From positions 1,798,001 to 1,862,000 of the forward strand of contig NZ_CP012040.1 in the NCBI RefSeq assembly GCF_001050135.1: 64,000 bases of DNA. The letters run 5' to 3'. The DNA comes from Cyclobacterium amurskyense. Its GTDB lineage: Bacteria > Bacteroidota > Bacteroidia > Cytophagales > Cyclobacteriaceae. The position numbers and the translations under genes are program-made. Positions 17,032-26,308 of this stretch are shown here, piece after piece (positions within the stretch are counted from its first letter, which is position 1; each line of letters opens with the position of its first letter). The notes under the pieces are model-generated. The model searched no databases and was not told the origin of the DNA. It saw only the letters and a list, made by a program, of their open reading frames with translations.

Positions 17032-18930
17032 TTACTCCTTCCTTCCGGCAATGATTTTATCTACTACATCCGGATCCAATAAAGTAGAGGTATCCCCTAA
17101 ATTATCCATGGCTCCTTCAGCGACCTTTCTTAAAATTCTTCTCATTATTTTACCAGAACGTGTTTTAGGAAGTCCTGGAACGATTTGAATTTTATCAGGT
17201 TTAGCTATTGGCCCAATGATATTGGTAACAGATGCTTTGATCTCATTGGTGAGGTTTTCCTCTGTTCTATTGGACATGTCACAAATGACATAAGCATAAA
17301 TACCCTGGCCTTTTACTTTGTGAGGATAACCTACAACAGCAGATTCCACTACCAAAGGATGTTCGTTGATGGCATTTTCTACCTCAGCAGTTCCCATTCT
17401 ATGTCCAGAAACGTTGATTACATCATCTACACGTCCCAAGATACGGTAATACCCATCATGGTCTCTTTTTACTCCATCACCTGTAAAGTACATGCCTTTG
17501 TAAGCAGAAAAGTAAGTTTGTTTGCATCGCTCATGGTCTCCGTAAGTAGTACGGATCATTCCTGGCCATGGAAATTTAATGCAAAGGTTACCTTCCACTG
17601 AGTTTCCTTTTAGTTCTTTACCTTCTGGATCCATTATGGCCAGTTGAACTCCTGGCAATGGCAGCGTGGCAAATGCAGGTTTATTAGGGGTAATTCCCGC
17701 CAAAGGTGAAACCATTATTCCACCGGTTTCGGTTTGCCACCAGGTATCCACTATAGGGCATCTGGTCTTACCAATATGCGTATGGTACCAATGCCATGCT
17801 TCTTCGTTGATAGGCTCTCCTACAGAACCCAGTACTTTGAGAGAGTCAAGTTTATAAGGTGCTATTGGATCTGTACCATGTACCTGCAATGCACGGATGG
17901 CTGTAGGTGCTGTATAAAATTGATTGACTTTATATTTGTCGATTATTTCCCAGAATCTTCCCGGATTTGGATAAGTAGGAACACCTTCAAACATTATGGT
18001 AGTGGCTCCAGTCAATAAAGGACCATATACGATATACGAATGTCCGGTAATCCATCCTACGTCAGCCGTACACCAGTAAACATCTCCCGGAGTATATTGA
18101 AAGACATTTTCAAAGGTATACTTGGAGTAGATCATATAACCACCACAGGTATGAACCACACCCTTAGGTTTTCCTGTAGAACCGGAAGTATAAAGAATGA
18201 ATAGTTCATCCTCACTGTCCATTTCAACAGCCTCATGGCTTTTGCTTTTTCCTTCAATGACTTCATGCCACCAAAAGTCTCTGCCTTCTTTCATGGTAAC
18301 TTCCTGACCTGTTCTTTGGTAAACAATCATTGTTTTCACCAGGTCAGTATTTTCCAGAGCCTCATCTACTACAGATTTCACAGGAATTTTCTTATTGCCT
18401 CTGAAATTTCCATCTGAAGTAAGCACCACCTTGGCTTTACAATCTTCAATTCTATCGGCCAATGCATTGCTGGAGAATCCTGCAAACACTACAGAGTGGA
18501 CTGCACCCACACGAGCACAGGCAAGCATAGCGATGGCTGCCTCAGGTACCATGGGCATATAGATGATGACTTTATCTCCTTTTTCTACACCTTTCTCTAC
18601 CAAGACATTAGAAAAACGACATACTTCTTCATACAATTCCATGTAGGTAAGTATTCTGTTCGGATCTCCTGGTTCATTGGGTTCCCAGATTATAGCAGGC
18701 TTGTCACCCATGGTGTAAAGGTGCCTTTCTAAGATGTTTTCGGTAATGTTAAGCTTACCGTTTAAAAACCATTTTACATCAGGTCCTTCAAAATTCCAAT
18801 CAAGGGTCTTGTCCCAGCGTTTTTTCCAATGAAATGAATCTGCTATTTTGGCCCAAAAATTTTCAGGGTCTGCAACACTTTTTTGGTATTCATGGAAATA
18901 ACCACTTAGCGTATGAATTCTATCGCTCAT
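17032..18930 (-). CDS. acs: Acetyl-CoA synthetase
   Basis: The 632-residue enzyme joins acetate, ATP and CoA to give acetyl-CoA through an acetyl-adenylate. The P-loop-like adenylation motif YTSGSTGKPKGVVHT lies near residue 251, WWQTETGG near 400, and the conserved C-terminal PKTRSGKIMRR holds the lysine that is reversibly acetylated in homologues. Length and motifs are those of canonical Acs (about 630-650). Upstream lie the sodium symporter and its DUF4212 partner, and downstream the CBS/DUF294 regulator, all on one strand, so acetate uptake and activation form one functional block. Confidence 0.95.
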   Translation of the reverse strand: MSDRIHTLSGYFHEYQKSVADPENFWAKIADSFHWKKRWDKTLDWNFEGPDVKWFLNGKLNITENILERHLYTMGDKPAIIWEPNEPGDPNRILTYMELYEEVCRFSNVLVEKGVEKGDKVIIYMPMVPEAAIAMLACARVGAVHSVVFAGFSSNALADRIEDCKAKVVLTSDGNFRGNKKIPVKSVVDEALENTDLVKTMIVYQRTGQEVTMKEGRDFWWHEVIEGKSKSHEAVEMDSEDELFILYTSGSTGKPKGVVHTCGGYMIYSKYTFENVFQYTPGDVYWCTADVGWITGHSYIVYGPLLTGATTIMFEGVPTYPNPGRFWEIIDKYKVNQFYTAPTAIRALQVHGTDPIAPYKLDSLKVLGSVGEPINEEAWHWYHTHIGKTRCPIVDTWWQTETGGIMVSPLAGITPNKPAFATLPLPGVQLAIMDPEGKELKGNSVEGNLCIKFPWPGMIRTTYGDHERCKQTYFSAYKGMYFTGDGVKRDHDGYYRILGRVDDVINVSGHRMGTAEVENAINEHPLVVESAVVGYPHKVKGQGIYAYVICDMSNRTEENLTNEIKASVTNIIGPIAKPDKIQIVPGLPKTRSGKIMRRILRKVAEGAMDNLGDTSTLLDPDVVDKIIAGRKE

Positions 18931-19017
18931 ATTATCGATATTTTAGGTTGTATTAATGTAAAGTTAATTAAATACGCAAAGGATTTATCGAATTACAAAT
19001 CCTTTGCGCTCATTGAG

Positions 19018-20703
19018 TTAATGGTCATGGGCTTCACCAGCTCCTCTTGGGATTCTGATTTCCTGAATCATTTCCTGCACATCAGCGGGCGGTGGCGGTG
19101 TAAGCTTGGAAACAACATAGCAGACTACGAAGTTGATTACCATACCTAAGGTACCAATTCCTTCAGGGGAGATACCAAACCACCAGTTTTCCATAGAATT
19201 GGATTCCGGCTGAATAAATTTGAAGAAAATAATATAGGCAAGGGTAAAAACAAGGCCAGAAACCATTCCGGCAATTGCACCCTCTTTGTTCATTCTAGTA
19301 GAAAATATACCCATAATAATCACAGGGAAAAAGGAAGCTGCAGCAAGGCCAAAAGCAAAAGCAACTACCTCCGCTACAAATCCCGGCGGGTTGATACCAA
19401 AGTAGCCAGCGATAATCACTGCAAAAGCAGCGGATACCCTAGCAATGATTAACTCTGTTTTCTCCGTCATCGAAGGCACAAAGGTTCGGAACAAATCCCT
19501 GGATACTGAAGTGGAGATAACCAATAATAGTCCTGCAGCAGTAGATAAGGCCGCAGCCATACCTCCGGCAGCTACAAGTCCTACCACCCAGTTAGGCAAT
19601 TTGGCAATCTCAGGAGCCGCCAATACCATGATGTCCTTGTCTATCCTAAGCTCGTTGGTCTCAGGATTTGGGGTATATTGTACAATTCCATCATTGTTAA
19701 CATCTTCAACAACGATTAGATTGGTTTTTTGCCAGTTTTCTACCCAAACAGGCAGTTCATTTACAGGTTTGTCTGCCACAGTATCTATGGCATTGTAAAT
19801 TCCAAATGCGGCAATAGCTGGAGCAGTAGTGTAAAGGATAGCTATAAAAATCAAGGCATAGCCTGCAGAAAGCCTTGCATCTTTCACTCTAGGCACTGTG
19901 AAAAACCGAACAATAACGTGAGGCAATCCTGCAGTACCAACCATTAAGGCAAGGGTAATGGCAAATACATCCGTCATTGACTTTCTTCCAGAGGTGTATT
20001 CCTCAAAGCCCATGTCCAATAACACCCCATCCAATTTATCTAATAGATAGGTCCCATCCTGTACAGTTCCACCTAAACCCAATTGAGGAATAGGATTTCC
20101 AGTCAACTGGATTGAAATAAATATTGCAGGAACCATAAAAGCAAATATCAACACGCAATATTGGGCTACCTGAGTATAGGTAATGCCTTTCATTCCTCCC
20201 ATTACCGCATAGAAAAACACTATGGTCATCCCGATCAATACCCCTGTTTCAATATCTACCTCCAGGTACCTAGAGAAAACGATACCGACACCGCGCATTT
20301 GGCCGGCTACGTAGGTAAATGAAATAAATAGGGCACAGAATACGGCAACTACACGTGCCTTATTGCTATAATACCGGTCTCCTACAAAATCTGGGACGGT
20401 AAACTTACCGAATTTACGAAGGTAAGGAGCCAATAAAAGGGCCAGAAGAACATATCCTCCAGTCCATCCCATCAGGTAAACTGAACCATCATAGCCCGAA
20501 AAGGCAATAATTCCGGCCATTGAAATAAAGGAAGCTGCTGACATCCAGTCTGCAGCAGTAGCCATACCGTTGGCTAAGGGAGAAACGCCCCCTCCAGCAG
20601 TATAAAATTCTTTAGTAGATCCTGCTCTAGTATATATCGCAATACCGATATACAAGGCAAAGGACAGACCTACTAGGATGTAGGTCCAGGTTAAAATATC
20701 CAT
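19018..20703 (-). CDS. Sodium:solute symporter, acetate permease type
   Basis: The 561-residue membrane protein of the SSS family starts LTWTYILVGLSFALYIGIAIY and has about 13 hydrophobic segments, with the family stretch GGVSPLANGMATAADWMSAASFIS near residue 40 and AAGGMAAALSTAAGLLLVISTSVSRDL near 380. It is of the type that pairs with a DUF4212 small subunit and resembles ActP in the acetate block. The hydrophilic insert near residues 310-350 is a feature of this subgroup. The stop of the small subunit lies 23 bases upstream, and acs lies 90 bases downstream on the same strand. Sodium-driven acetate (or other monocarboxylate) import is the likely role. Confidence 0.9.
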   Translation of the reverse strand: MDILTWTYILVGLSFALYIGIAIYTRAGSTKEFYTAGGGVSPLANGMATAADWMSAASFISMAGIIAFSGYDGSVYLMGWTGGYVLLALLLAPYLRKFGKFTVPDFVGDRYYSNKARVVAVFCALFISFTYVAGQMRGVGIVFSRYLEVDIETGVLIGMTIVFFYAVMGGMKGITYTQVAQYCVLIFAFMVPAIFISIQLTGNPIPQLGLGGTVQDGTYLLDKLDGVLLDMGFEEYTSGRKSMTDVFAITLALMVGTAGLPHVIVRFFTVPRVKDARLSAGYALIFIAILYTTAPAIAAFGIYNAIDTVADKPVNELPVWVENWQKTNLIVVEDVNNDGIVQYTPNPETNELRIDKDIMVLAAPEIAKLPNWVVGLVAAGGMAAALSTAAGLLLVISTSVSRDLFRTFVPSMTEKTELIIARVSAAFAVIIAGYFGINPPGFVAEVVAFAFGLAAASFFPVIIMGIFSTRMNKEGAIAGMVSGLVFTLAYIIFFKFIQPESNSMENWWFGISPEGIGTLGMVINFVVCYVVSKLTPPPPADVQEMIQEIRIPRGAGEAHDH

Positions 20704-20726
20704 ATAGAGGTGATTGTTTAAAAGGG

Positions 20727-20990
20727 TTATTTTTCATTGACATCAAATTCTTCATCAAGCTTGTTCATTCGATATACGTAAACGAAAATCAATATCACGA
20801 ATGAAAATATAGAGCCTTGCTGTGCAAACCAGAAGCCCAATTTGTACCCACCAATCTTGATGGCATTGAGAGGTTCTACTAGCAAAATTCCAAAGCCAAA
20901 TGAGACAATAAACCAGACTGCAAGTAGAATCAATAAGGTTCTAATATTGCGTTTCCAGTATTTTTGCATTTGTTTTTTATGGTTATCCAT
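20727..20990 (-). CDS. DUF4212 small subunit of the sodium symporter
   Basis: An 87-residue protein with two membrane segments (about residues 18-38 and 52-74). It has the DUF4212 features: an N-terminal YWKRNIRTLLILLAVWF and the second helix start GFWFAQQGSIFSFVILIFVYV. The gene precedes the large symporter by 23 bases, the standard arrangement for this pair, where the small protein is regarded as an accessory subunit of the permease. It is the first gene of the acetate block, so the promoter should lie in 20991-21150. Confidence 0.9.
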   Translation of the reverse strand: MDNHKKQMQKYWKRNIRTLLILLAVWFIVSFGFGILLVEPLNAIKIGGYKLGFWFAQQGSIFSFVILIFVYVYRMNKLDEEFDVNEK

Positions 20991-21153
20991 ATAATAATAT
21001 GTTTGAGTTTATTGGTTAAAATAATCCTGAAATTATTTAAAAAATCCGTAACTATCAGCAAGATTTCGTTAATCTACCAAAATTAAGGCAGTTTCGGCTT
21101 GAGCGATAGATGATTGGTTTGGCTCAGAATGCCAAAATATTACGAATTTATAA

Positions 21154-21681
21154 TTAATCCTTTTTAAATAAACATTTTTCAACGCAGTTAATAGCGGTTT
21201 TAAAGCGCTTTTCCTCTGTGCCAGAGATTTTTTTCCAGGGCACCCCAGAAGCGCGCATTTCATTTTCATAAACCTGCATAAAATATTCGCGCATGGCAGG
21301 ATCAGCATGTTCCCGCTGTGGATCTTCTGCCCAAGGAATGTCTATTGCAGTAAGTAAATAAAGTGAATATTCCCTGGTTTGGATCTGTTGCTTAATCCAT
21401 TCGTGGGTTTGCTTATACCTGTGTTCACTCCACACCTTGATCACGCGAAGATCTGTATCACAAAATAATTTATCTTCAGCTTCCGCAGCCATTTCATCTT
21501 CCAATTTTACCTGCCCCTTTGCAATGGCCAAAAGGTCATCAAATGTATAGGGCCTATCCAATTGGTCGATGTATTCTCTAGCGTATTCAGGAACCCAGGG
21601 TGCATTGAAATGGGCGGCCAATTCCTGGCTTAAGGTACTCTTACCCGTAGATTCCGGCCCAATGATCACTATCTTATGCAT
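21154..21681 (-). CDS. NadR-like nicotinamide riboside kinase (AAA ATPase)
   Basis: The 175-residue protein is like the C-terminal kinase domain of NadR, which phosphorylates nicotinamide riboside to NMN. The P-loop is GPESTGKS at residues 8-15; next come the lid-like WVPEYAREY, and FCDTDLRVIKVW, which matches the Walker B-type strand. It lacks the DNA-binding and adenylyltransferase parts of enterobacterial NadR. ATG at 21681 is chosen because it starts MHKIVIIGPE; this overlaps the pnuC stop by eight bases, so the two genes are coupled as transporter and kinase. Longer starts (21720) would reach deep into pnuC. Confidence 0.85.
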   Translation of the reverse strand: MHKIVIIGPESTGKSTLSQELAAHFNAPWVPEYAREYIDQLDRPYTFDDLLAIAKGQVKLEDEMAAEAEDKLFCDTDLRVIKVWSEHRYKQTHEWIKQQIQTREYSLYLLTAIDIPWAEDPQREHADPAMREYFMQVYENEMRASGVPWKKISGTEEKRFKTAINCVEKCLFKKD

Positions 21682-22249
21682 TGGGTTGTGCATAGCCTTT
21701 GGCCAACTTGACCCAGGCAATTAAGCCTAGTACAGCCAAAATAGTGAAAACCAAAAATTGAAAGGAGGTAAGTACCAAGCCTTTGTAAAAGTAAAGAGGT
21801 ACAGAAACCAAATCGGTAATGATCCAGGCAATCCAGTTCTCTACTTTCTTTTTTGCCATCAGCCACATCCCCACAAAAGCAGAGGAAGTGGTAAATGAAT
21901 CCCAGTAAGGAACATCACTGTCTGTGAAATTTATCAAAACGAAATACAAGACCAAGTAAGAAAATATCCACAAGGCAAGGGATTGAAAAATTCCGGTTTT
22001 ACTTAACCAGGTAATAGGGACAGCCGTTTTTCCCGGTTTGGGATTGGTCCAGATGTACCAGCCGAAGATGGACATGGAAAAATAATAGGCATTGATCCCC
22101 ATGTCAGCATACAGTTTGACCTGCAAGCAAATCCAAACATAGATCAGTGTACTGACGATTCCGGTAGGAAACACCAAGATATTTTCCTTCATGGAATAAT
22201 AAACAGAAGCAAGGCCGAAAACAACAGCTATGCCTTCCAACCAGCTCAT
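21674..22249 (-). CDS. pnuC: Nicotinamide riboside transporter PnuC
   Basis: The 191-residue integral membrane protein has seven hydrophobic segments and PnuC features: the GIVSTLIYVWICLQVKLYADM region, WYIWTNP, and the late WIAWIITDLVSVPLYFYKGL. It imports nicotinamide riboside, which the coupled kinase traps as NMN. The open frame extends to 22375, but that end lies inside the terminator hairpin of the upstream oxidoreductase gene; ATG at 22249 starts MSWLEGIAVVFGL and fits PnuC length. The promoter should lie between 22250 and 22330. Confidence 0.85.
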   Translation of the reverse strand: MSWLEGIAVVFGLASVYYSMKENILVFPTGIVSTLIYVWICLQVKLYADMGINAYYFSMSIFGWYIWTNPKPGKTAVPITWLSKTGIFQSLALWIFSYLVLYFVLINFTDSDVPYWDSFTTSSAFVGMWLMAKKKVENWIAWIITDLVSVPLYFYKGLVLTSFQFLVFTILAVLGLIAWVKLAKGYAQPNA

Positions 22250-22318
22250 TGCTGCGATCCCACTTTCTATGCCTTCTACTATGTATTGCCAATCCACGGA
22301 CCGAATTTGCGATATATT

Positions 22319-22372
22319 TTTAACAAAAAAAAAATCAGCGATGAAGTTCCTGTAAAACTTCGACGCTGATTT
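22319..22372 (-). terminator. Rho-independent terminator of the GMC oxidoreductase gene
   Basis: On the minus strand TCAGCGTCGAAGTT and AACTTCATCGCTGA pair with two mismatches and are followed by nine T residues. It lies just past the stop codon of the oxidoreductase and separates it from pnuC. Confidence 0.8.
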
Positions 22373-22393
22373 CAATTGGAAATAATGGGCTTG

Positions 22394-24136
22394 TTAACCT
22401 ATGTTTTTCTTTTTCATCTGATCCACTATGTATTCAGAAGTTCGGATAGAAAGGGCCAAAATGGTCCATGTTGGGTTTTTATCCGCCTGAGAAACAAATG
22501 GCCCAGCATCTACTACAAATAGATTGTCACATTCATGGGCTTGAGAATACTTATTCAAAACAGACGTTTTTGGATCATTGCCCATTCTGGTAGTACCTAC
22601 CTCATGAATAATTCTTCCTGGGGCCTCTAAACCATATTTGGTGTCTGCTCCTGGTTTCTTGCCCATCACTTTGGCTCCCATGGAATCAAACATCTCTTCA
22701 AAGGTTTCCTGCATGTGCTTGGCTTGTTTCACCTCATGTTCGGTCCAGTTGTAATTGAATCGAAGCACAGGAATACCAAATTTATCTACTACTGTAGGGT
22801 CAATTTCACAATAATTGTCATACTGAGGAACAGATTCTCCCCTGCCAGCGATACCTACTGTGGCACCATAAATATTTCTAATGTCTTTTTTAAGACCTTC
22901 ACCATAACCACCATTAGGTCTTGGCTTGCCAAATTCATCCTGCATGTATTTTCGCATGGACTCCATTCCAAAACCAAAACCATAATTTGGTTGGCGCATA
23001 CCTCCACCGAATTCAAGGTGATATCCTCTAGGGAAATCCAGTTTTTTATTGTCCAACCACCAAGGGGTATACACGTGCAATGAACCTACACCGTCTTCAT
23101 TGTATTTGTCTCTGCCTATAAAGTCAGTCATTAATGCAGACCTACTCGCTCCTGTAGAGTCATGCAGGTATCTACCTAAAGTCCCACTGCTATTAGACAA
23201 TCCGTTAGGATGTTTAGTAGAAGCGGAGTTCATCATGATCCTGGCCGTCTCACCAGCAGAAGCACCTAAAACAACAACTCTTGCTTTCAGCTTGTATTCT
23301 TGCATGTCAACCTTGCTCACGTAGGAAACGCCCGTAGCTTCTCCTTTGTCATTGGTGGTAACTTTACGCACCATGGCATAGGTATAAAGATCTACATTTC
23401 CTTTTTTGATGGCAGGTTTTACCAATACTGTTCCTGCAGAGAAATCACCATAAACCTGACAACCCCTGTTACACTGCGCACAGAAAAAACAAGCGCCTCT
23501 TTCGTTATTTACCGGACGGGTCAAAACGGAAACCCTGGAAGGAAGTACAGGTAGGTTGATTTTTTTTCCTGCCTTGGTAAAGGCCGCCTCGTGCAATCTT
23601 GGCTTTGGCGGAGGAAGAAAGTTTCCATCAGGTTCATTTCTCATGCCTTCTTTAGAACCGAAGACACCTATCATTTTATCTACTCGATCGTAAAACGGTT
23701 TTACATCGTCATAGCCAATTGGCCAATCGTCTCCTAAACCATCAATGCTTCTTCTTTTAAAATCATCAGGTCCAAAACGTAGAGAAATTCTTCCCCAGTG
23801 ATTGGTCCTTCCACCTACCATTCTGGAACGGAACCAGTCAAACTCAGTTCCATCTTTTCGGGTGTAAGGTTCTCCATCAATTTCCCATCCTCCATAGGCT
23901 GCATCAAAATCGCCAAAAGCACGAACCGTATTGGCCCCTCTTCTCGGTGATTCCCAAGGAAACCTCAATTGGGTTCTGTATTCTTCCATTGCAGGATCGA
24001 AGTCACTTCCTGCTTCTACCACTGCAACACTCAGACCTGCTTCTGAAAGAATTTTACTTGCCATTCCTCCACCGGCACCTGATCCTACAATTATCACATC
24101 ATAGGTATCCAAGGATGATTTTATTTCAAAGCTCAT
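22394..24136 (-). CDS. GMC-family FAD oxidoreductase
   Basis: The 580-residue flavoenzyme has the FAD dinucleotide fold VIIVGSGAGGGMASKIL at residues 14-30, the GGRTNHWGR segment of GMC proteins, a Cys-rich loop CFFCAQCNRGC near residue 216, and a C-terminal GTTRMGNDP ... NPTWTILAL that ends the FAD-binding half. Members oxidise alcohols or sugars, and in Bacteroidota are often paired with a small gluconate-2-dehydrogenase-like subunit and a cytochrome. No such partner is next to it here. No signal peptide is seen. Substrate unknown; a sugar or polyol is likely by analogy. It is a single-gene unit with its own terminator. Confidence 0.88.
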   Translation of the reverse strand: MSFEIKSSLDTYDVIIVGSGAGGGMASKILSEAGLSVAVVEAGSDFDPAMEEYRTQLRFPWESPRRGANTVRAFGDFDAAYGGWEIDGEPYTRKDGTEFDWFRSRMVGGRTNHWGRISLRFGPDDFKRRSIDGLGDDWPIGYDDVKPFYDRVDKMIGVFGSKEGMRNEPDGNFLPPPKPRLHEAAFTKAGKKINLPVLPSRVSVLTRPVNNERGACFFCAQCNRGCQVYGDFSAGTVLVKPAIKKGNVDLYTYAMVRKVTTNDKGEATGVSYVSKVDMQEYKLKARVVVLGASAGETARIMMNSASTKHPNGLSNSSGTLGRYLHDSTGASRSALMTDFIGRDKYNEDGVGSLHVYTPWWLDNKKLDFPRGYHLEFGGGMRQPNYGFGFGMESMRKYMQDEFGKPRPNGGYGEGLKKDIRNIYGATVGIAGRGESVPQYDNYCEIDPTVVDKFGIPVLRFNYNWTEHEVKQAKHMQETFEEMFDSMGAKVMGKKPGADTKYGLEAPGRIIHEVGTTRMGNDPKTSVLNKYSQAHECDNLFVVDAGPFVSQADKNPTWTILALSIRTSEYIVDQMKKKNIG

Positions 24137-24524
24137 TGCTGATTATTTTGAGTTTATTTATAATTCGCCCCCCAAAATAGGAGATTAATGCTAATTTTTC
24201 ATCATTTCTAAAATCAGGGTTAAGCTGATCTATCAGAAACCACACACTAAGTCAGGATATTATTTGCCATTTCCACGATTTACAAACAATACAACGGACA
24301 AACCTAGGATTACACCCCTTCTTCCGATGAATATTTTTATGATTTAATTCGAAGAAAAGACAGCAAAAATTAACATTCAATGAACTGTTACCTGCAATTG
24401 AGGTTTTTGGATGTTAAAATTTTATTTTGCCCAAACATTTACTATCCTTATACTTTAAATAGGATAAAAAGTACTACCCTTGCCGGGTAAAGCACTTTTT
24501 TTTGCACAAAACATAACCCAAAAA
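24137..24524. other. Divergent intergenic region
   Basis: No gene is seen. The region lies between two divergently transcribed genes (oxidoreductase and dehydratase), so it should hold both promoters. The stretch TTATACTTTAAATAGG near 24449 is one mismatch from the TAnnTTTG element and is a candidate for the dehydratase promoter. Confidence 0.35.
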
Positions 24525-26243
24525 ATGAAAAAAAAGGAAAGAAGAAGCCAAGGTTGGTTTGGAAAAACTGGCAAGGATGGGCTTATTTATAGGTCATGGT
24601 TCAGAAAACAGGGCATCCCTACTCATGAACTAACTGGCAGCAAACCAATCATTGGAATTTGCAACACCTGGTCTGAGTTAACCCCATGTAATTCTCACTT
24701 TAGGGAATTGGCAGAATTCGTGAAAAAAGGCATATTGGAAGCAGGAGGTTATCCTGTAGAATTTCCGGTAATGTCACTTGGAGAAACCGTGATGAAACCC
24801 ACGGCCATGCTCTATAGAAACCTGGCAAGTATGGATACAGAGGAGTCCATTCGTGCCAATCCATTGGATGGGGTAGTATTGCTTTGTGGTTGCGACAAAA
24901 CCACTCCCTCACTAGTGATGGGAGCGGCAAGTGTGAACTTGCCAACCATTGTTGTTTCTGGTGGCCCTATGCTAACTGGAAGATACAGAGGCGCTGAAAT
25001 CAGCACCAGTGACATTTGGAGGTTTAGTGAAGACTCCAGATCAGGAAAAATTTCCCAGGAGGATTTGTATGTTGCAGAATCCGGACTTTGCCGAAGTGAT
25101 GGGCATTGTGGGGTAATGGGAACTGCCTCCACGATGGCCTGTATGGTAGAATCACTGGGCTTGTCCCTTCCTGGAAATGCTGCTATTCCTGCTCCTGATA
25201 CTGGCAGAAAGATATTGGCCCACATGTCAGGCATGGAAATCGTGAAAATGGTTGAGAATGACCTGAAACTTTCTGATATCCTTACCAGAGAAGCTTTTGA
25301 AAATGCCATAATGGTCAATGCTGCCATAGGCGGGTCTACCAACTTTGTTATTCACCTATTGGCCATTGCAGGCAGGATGGGCGTGGAACTAGACCTGGAA
25401 GATTTCGACAAATATTCAGCAGGCATCCCACTTTTGGCTAATCTTCAGCCTTCTGGAAAGTATTTTATGGAAGACTTTTACTATGCCGGTGGATTGCCTC
25501 CCGTTATCCGTCAATTGAAAGACAAGCTACACAATGGAGCTCTTACCGTAACCGGTCAAAGCATAGGAAAGAACAATGAGAAATTTGAAAATTACAACAA
25601 AGAGGTAATTGCGGCCATTGATGAACCTTTCAATCCTTTGTCAGGAATAGTGGTACTCAAAGGCAACCTCTGCGAAACAGGCTCCATTATCAAGCCTTCT
25701 GCTGCCAGTCCTGAACTGATGAAGCATACAGGCAAGGCGGTAGTTTTTGAAGACATTGATGACTATAAAAACAAAATAGATGATCCCGATCTGGACATCG
25801 ACGAAAATTCCATCATGGTGCTTAAAAATGTAGGCCCAAGAGGCTATCCAGGAATGCCGGAGGTAGGCAATATGGGACTCCCTCCAAAGGTACTGGCCAA
25901 GGGCATCAAGGACATGGTTAGGATTTCTGATGGAAGAATGAGTGGCACCGGTTTTGGAACAGTAATCCTTCACGCCACTCCTGAAGCGGCAGAAGGAGGG
26001 AACTTTGCAGTTGTGCAAACAGGTGATGAAATAGAGCTCGACGTAGAGGCCAGAAAGCTGAACTTATTGGTGTCAGATGAAGAGCTGACCAAAAGAAAAG
26101 CAGCCTGGAAAAAACCAGCAAGCCCTACAGAAAGAGGTTATGTGAGTCTGTATGTTAAGACTGTTGAACAAGCCAACCTAGGAGCCGATCTAGATTTTCT
26201 TAAAGGCAATTCAGGAAGTGAAGTCACCAAAGACTCTCATTAG
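24525..26243 (+). CDS. IlvD/Edd-family sugar-acid dehydratase
   Basis: The 572-residue protein belongs to the iron-sulfur dehydratases. Cluster cysteines are visible in GICNTWSELTPCNSHF, LLCGCDKTTPS and SDGHCGVMGTASTM, and the C-terminal RISDGRMSGTGFGT segment is conserved. The N-terminal RSWFRKQGIPTHELTGSKP is typical of the aldonic-acid branch (arabonate/xylonate-type) rather than of IlvD for branched amino acids. It removes water from a sugar acid to give a 2-keto-3-deoxy acid. ATG at 24525 gives MKKKERRSQGW; the frame upstream to 24480 is not needed. An SDR gene follows on the same strand but a terminator lies between. Exact sugar unknown. Confidence 0.85.
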   Translation: MKKKERRSQGWFGKTGKDGLIYRSWFRKQGIPTHELTGSKPIIGICNTWSELTPCNSHFRELAEFVKKGILEAGGYPVEFPVMSLGETVMKPTAMLYRNLASMDTEESIRANPLDGVVLLCGCDKTTPSLVMGAASVNLPTIVVSGGPMLTGRYRGAEISTSDIWRFSEDSRSGKISQEDLYVAESGLCRSDGHCGVMGTASTMACMVESLGLSLPGNAAIPAPDTGRKILAHMSGMEIVKMVENDLKLSDILTREAFENAIMVNAAIGGSTNFVIHLLAIAGRMGVELDLEDFDKYSAGIPLLANLQPSGKYFMEDFYYAGGLPPVIRQLKDKLHNGALTVTGQSIGKNNEKFENYNKEVIAAIDEPFNPLSGIVVLKGNLCETGSIIKPSAASPELMKHTGKAVVFEDIDDYKNKIDDPDLDIDENSIMVLKNVGPRGYPGMPEVGNMGLPPKVLAKGIKDMVRISDGRMSGTGFGTVILHATPEAAEGGNFAVVQTGDEIELDVEARKLNLLVSDEELTKRKAAWKKPASPTERGYVSLYVKTVEQANLGADLDFLKGNSGSEVTKDSH

Positions 26244-26256
26244 TTCAACCCCATTA

Positions 26257-26290
26257 TTACCGGAAAGCAATGCTGTTTTCCGGTAATTTT
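26257..26290 (+). terminator. Rho-independent terminator after the dehydratase gene
   Basis: TTACCGGAAA and TTTCCGGTAA pair around a short loop and are followed by TTTT. It lies between the dehydratase and SDR genes, so the latter may be expressed only by read-through or from its own promoter. Confidence 0.75.
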
Positions 26291-26308
26291 TAAACTTTAT
26301 TAAACCCA

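Noticed and set aside
24525..26243. Assignment as IlvD for branched-chain amino acids
   Set aside because: N-terminal region and the neighbouring SDR gene fit the sugar-acid branch better, and no other ilv or leu gene is nearby.
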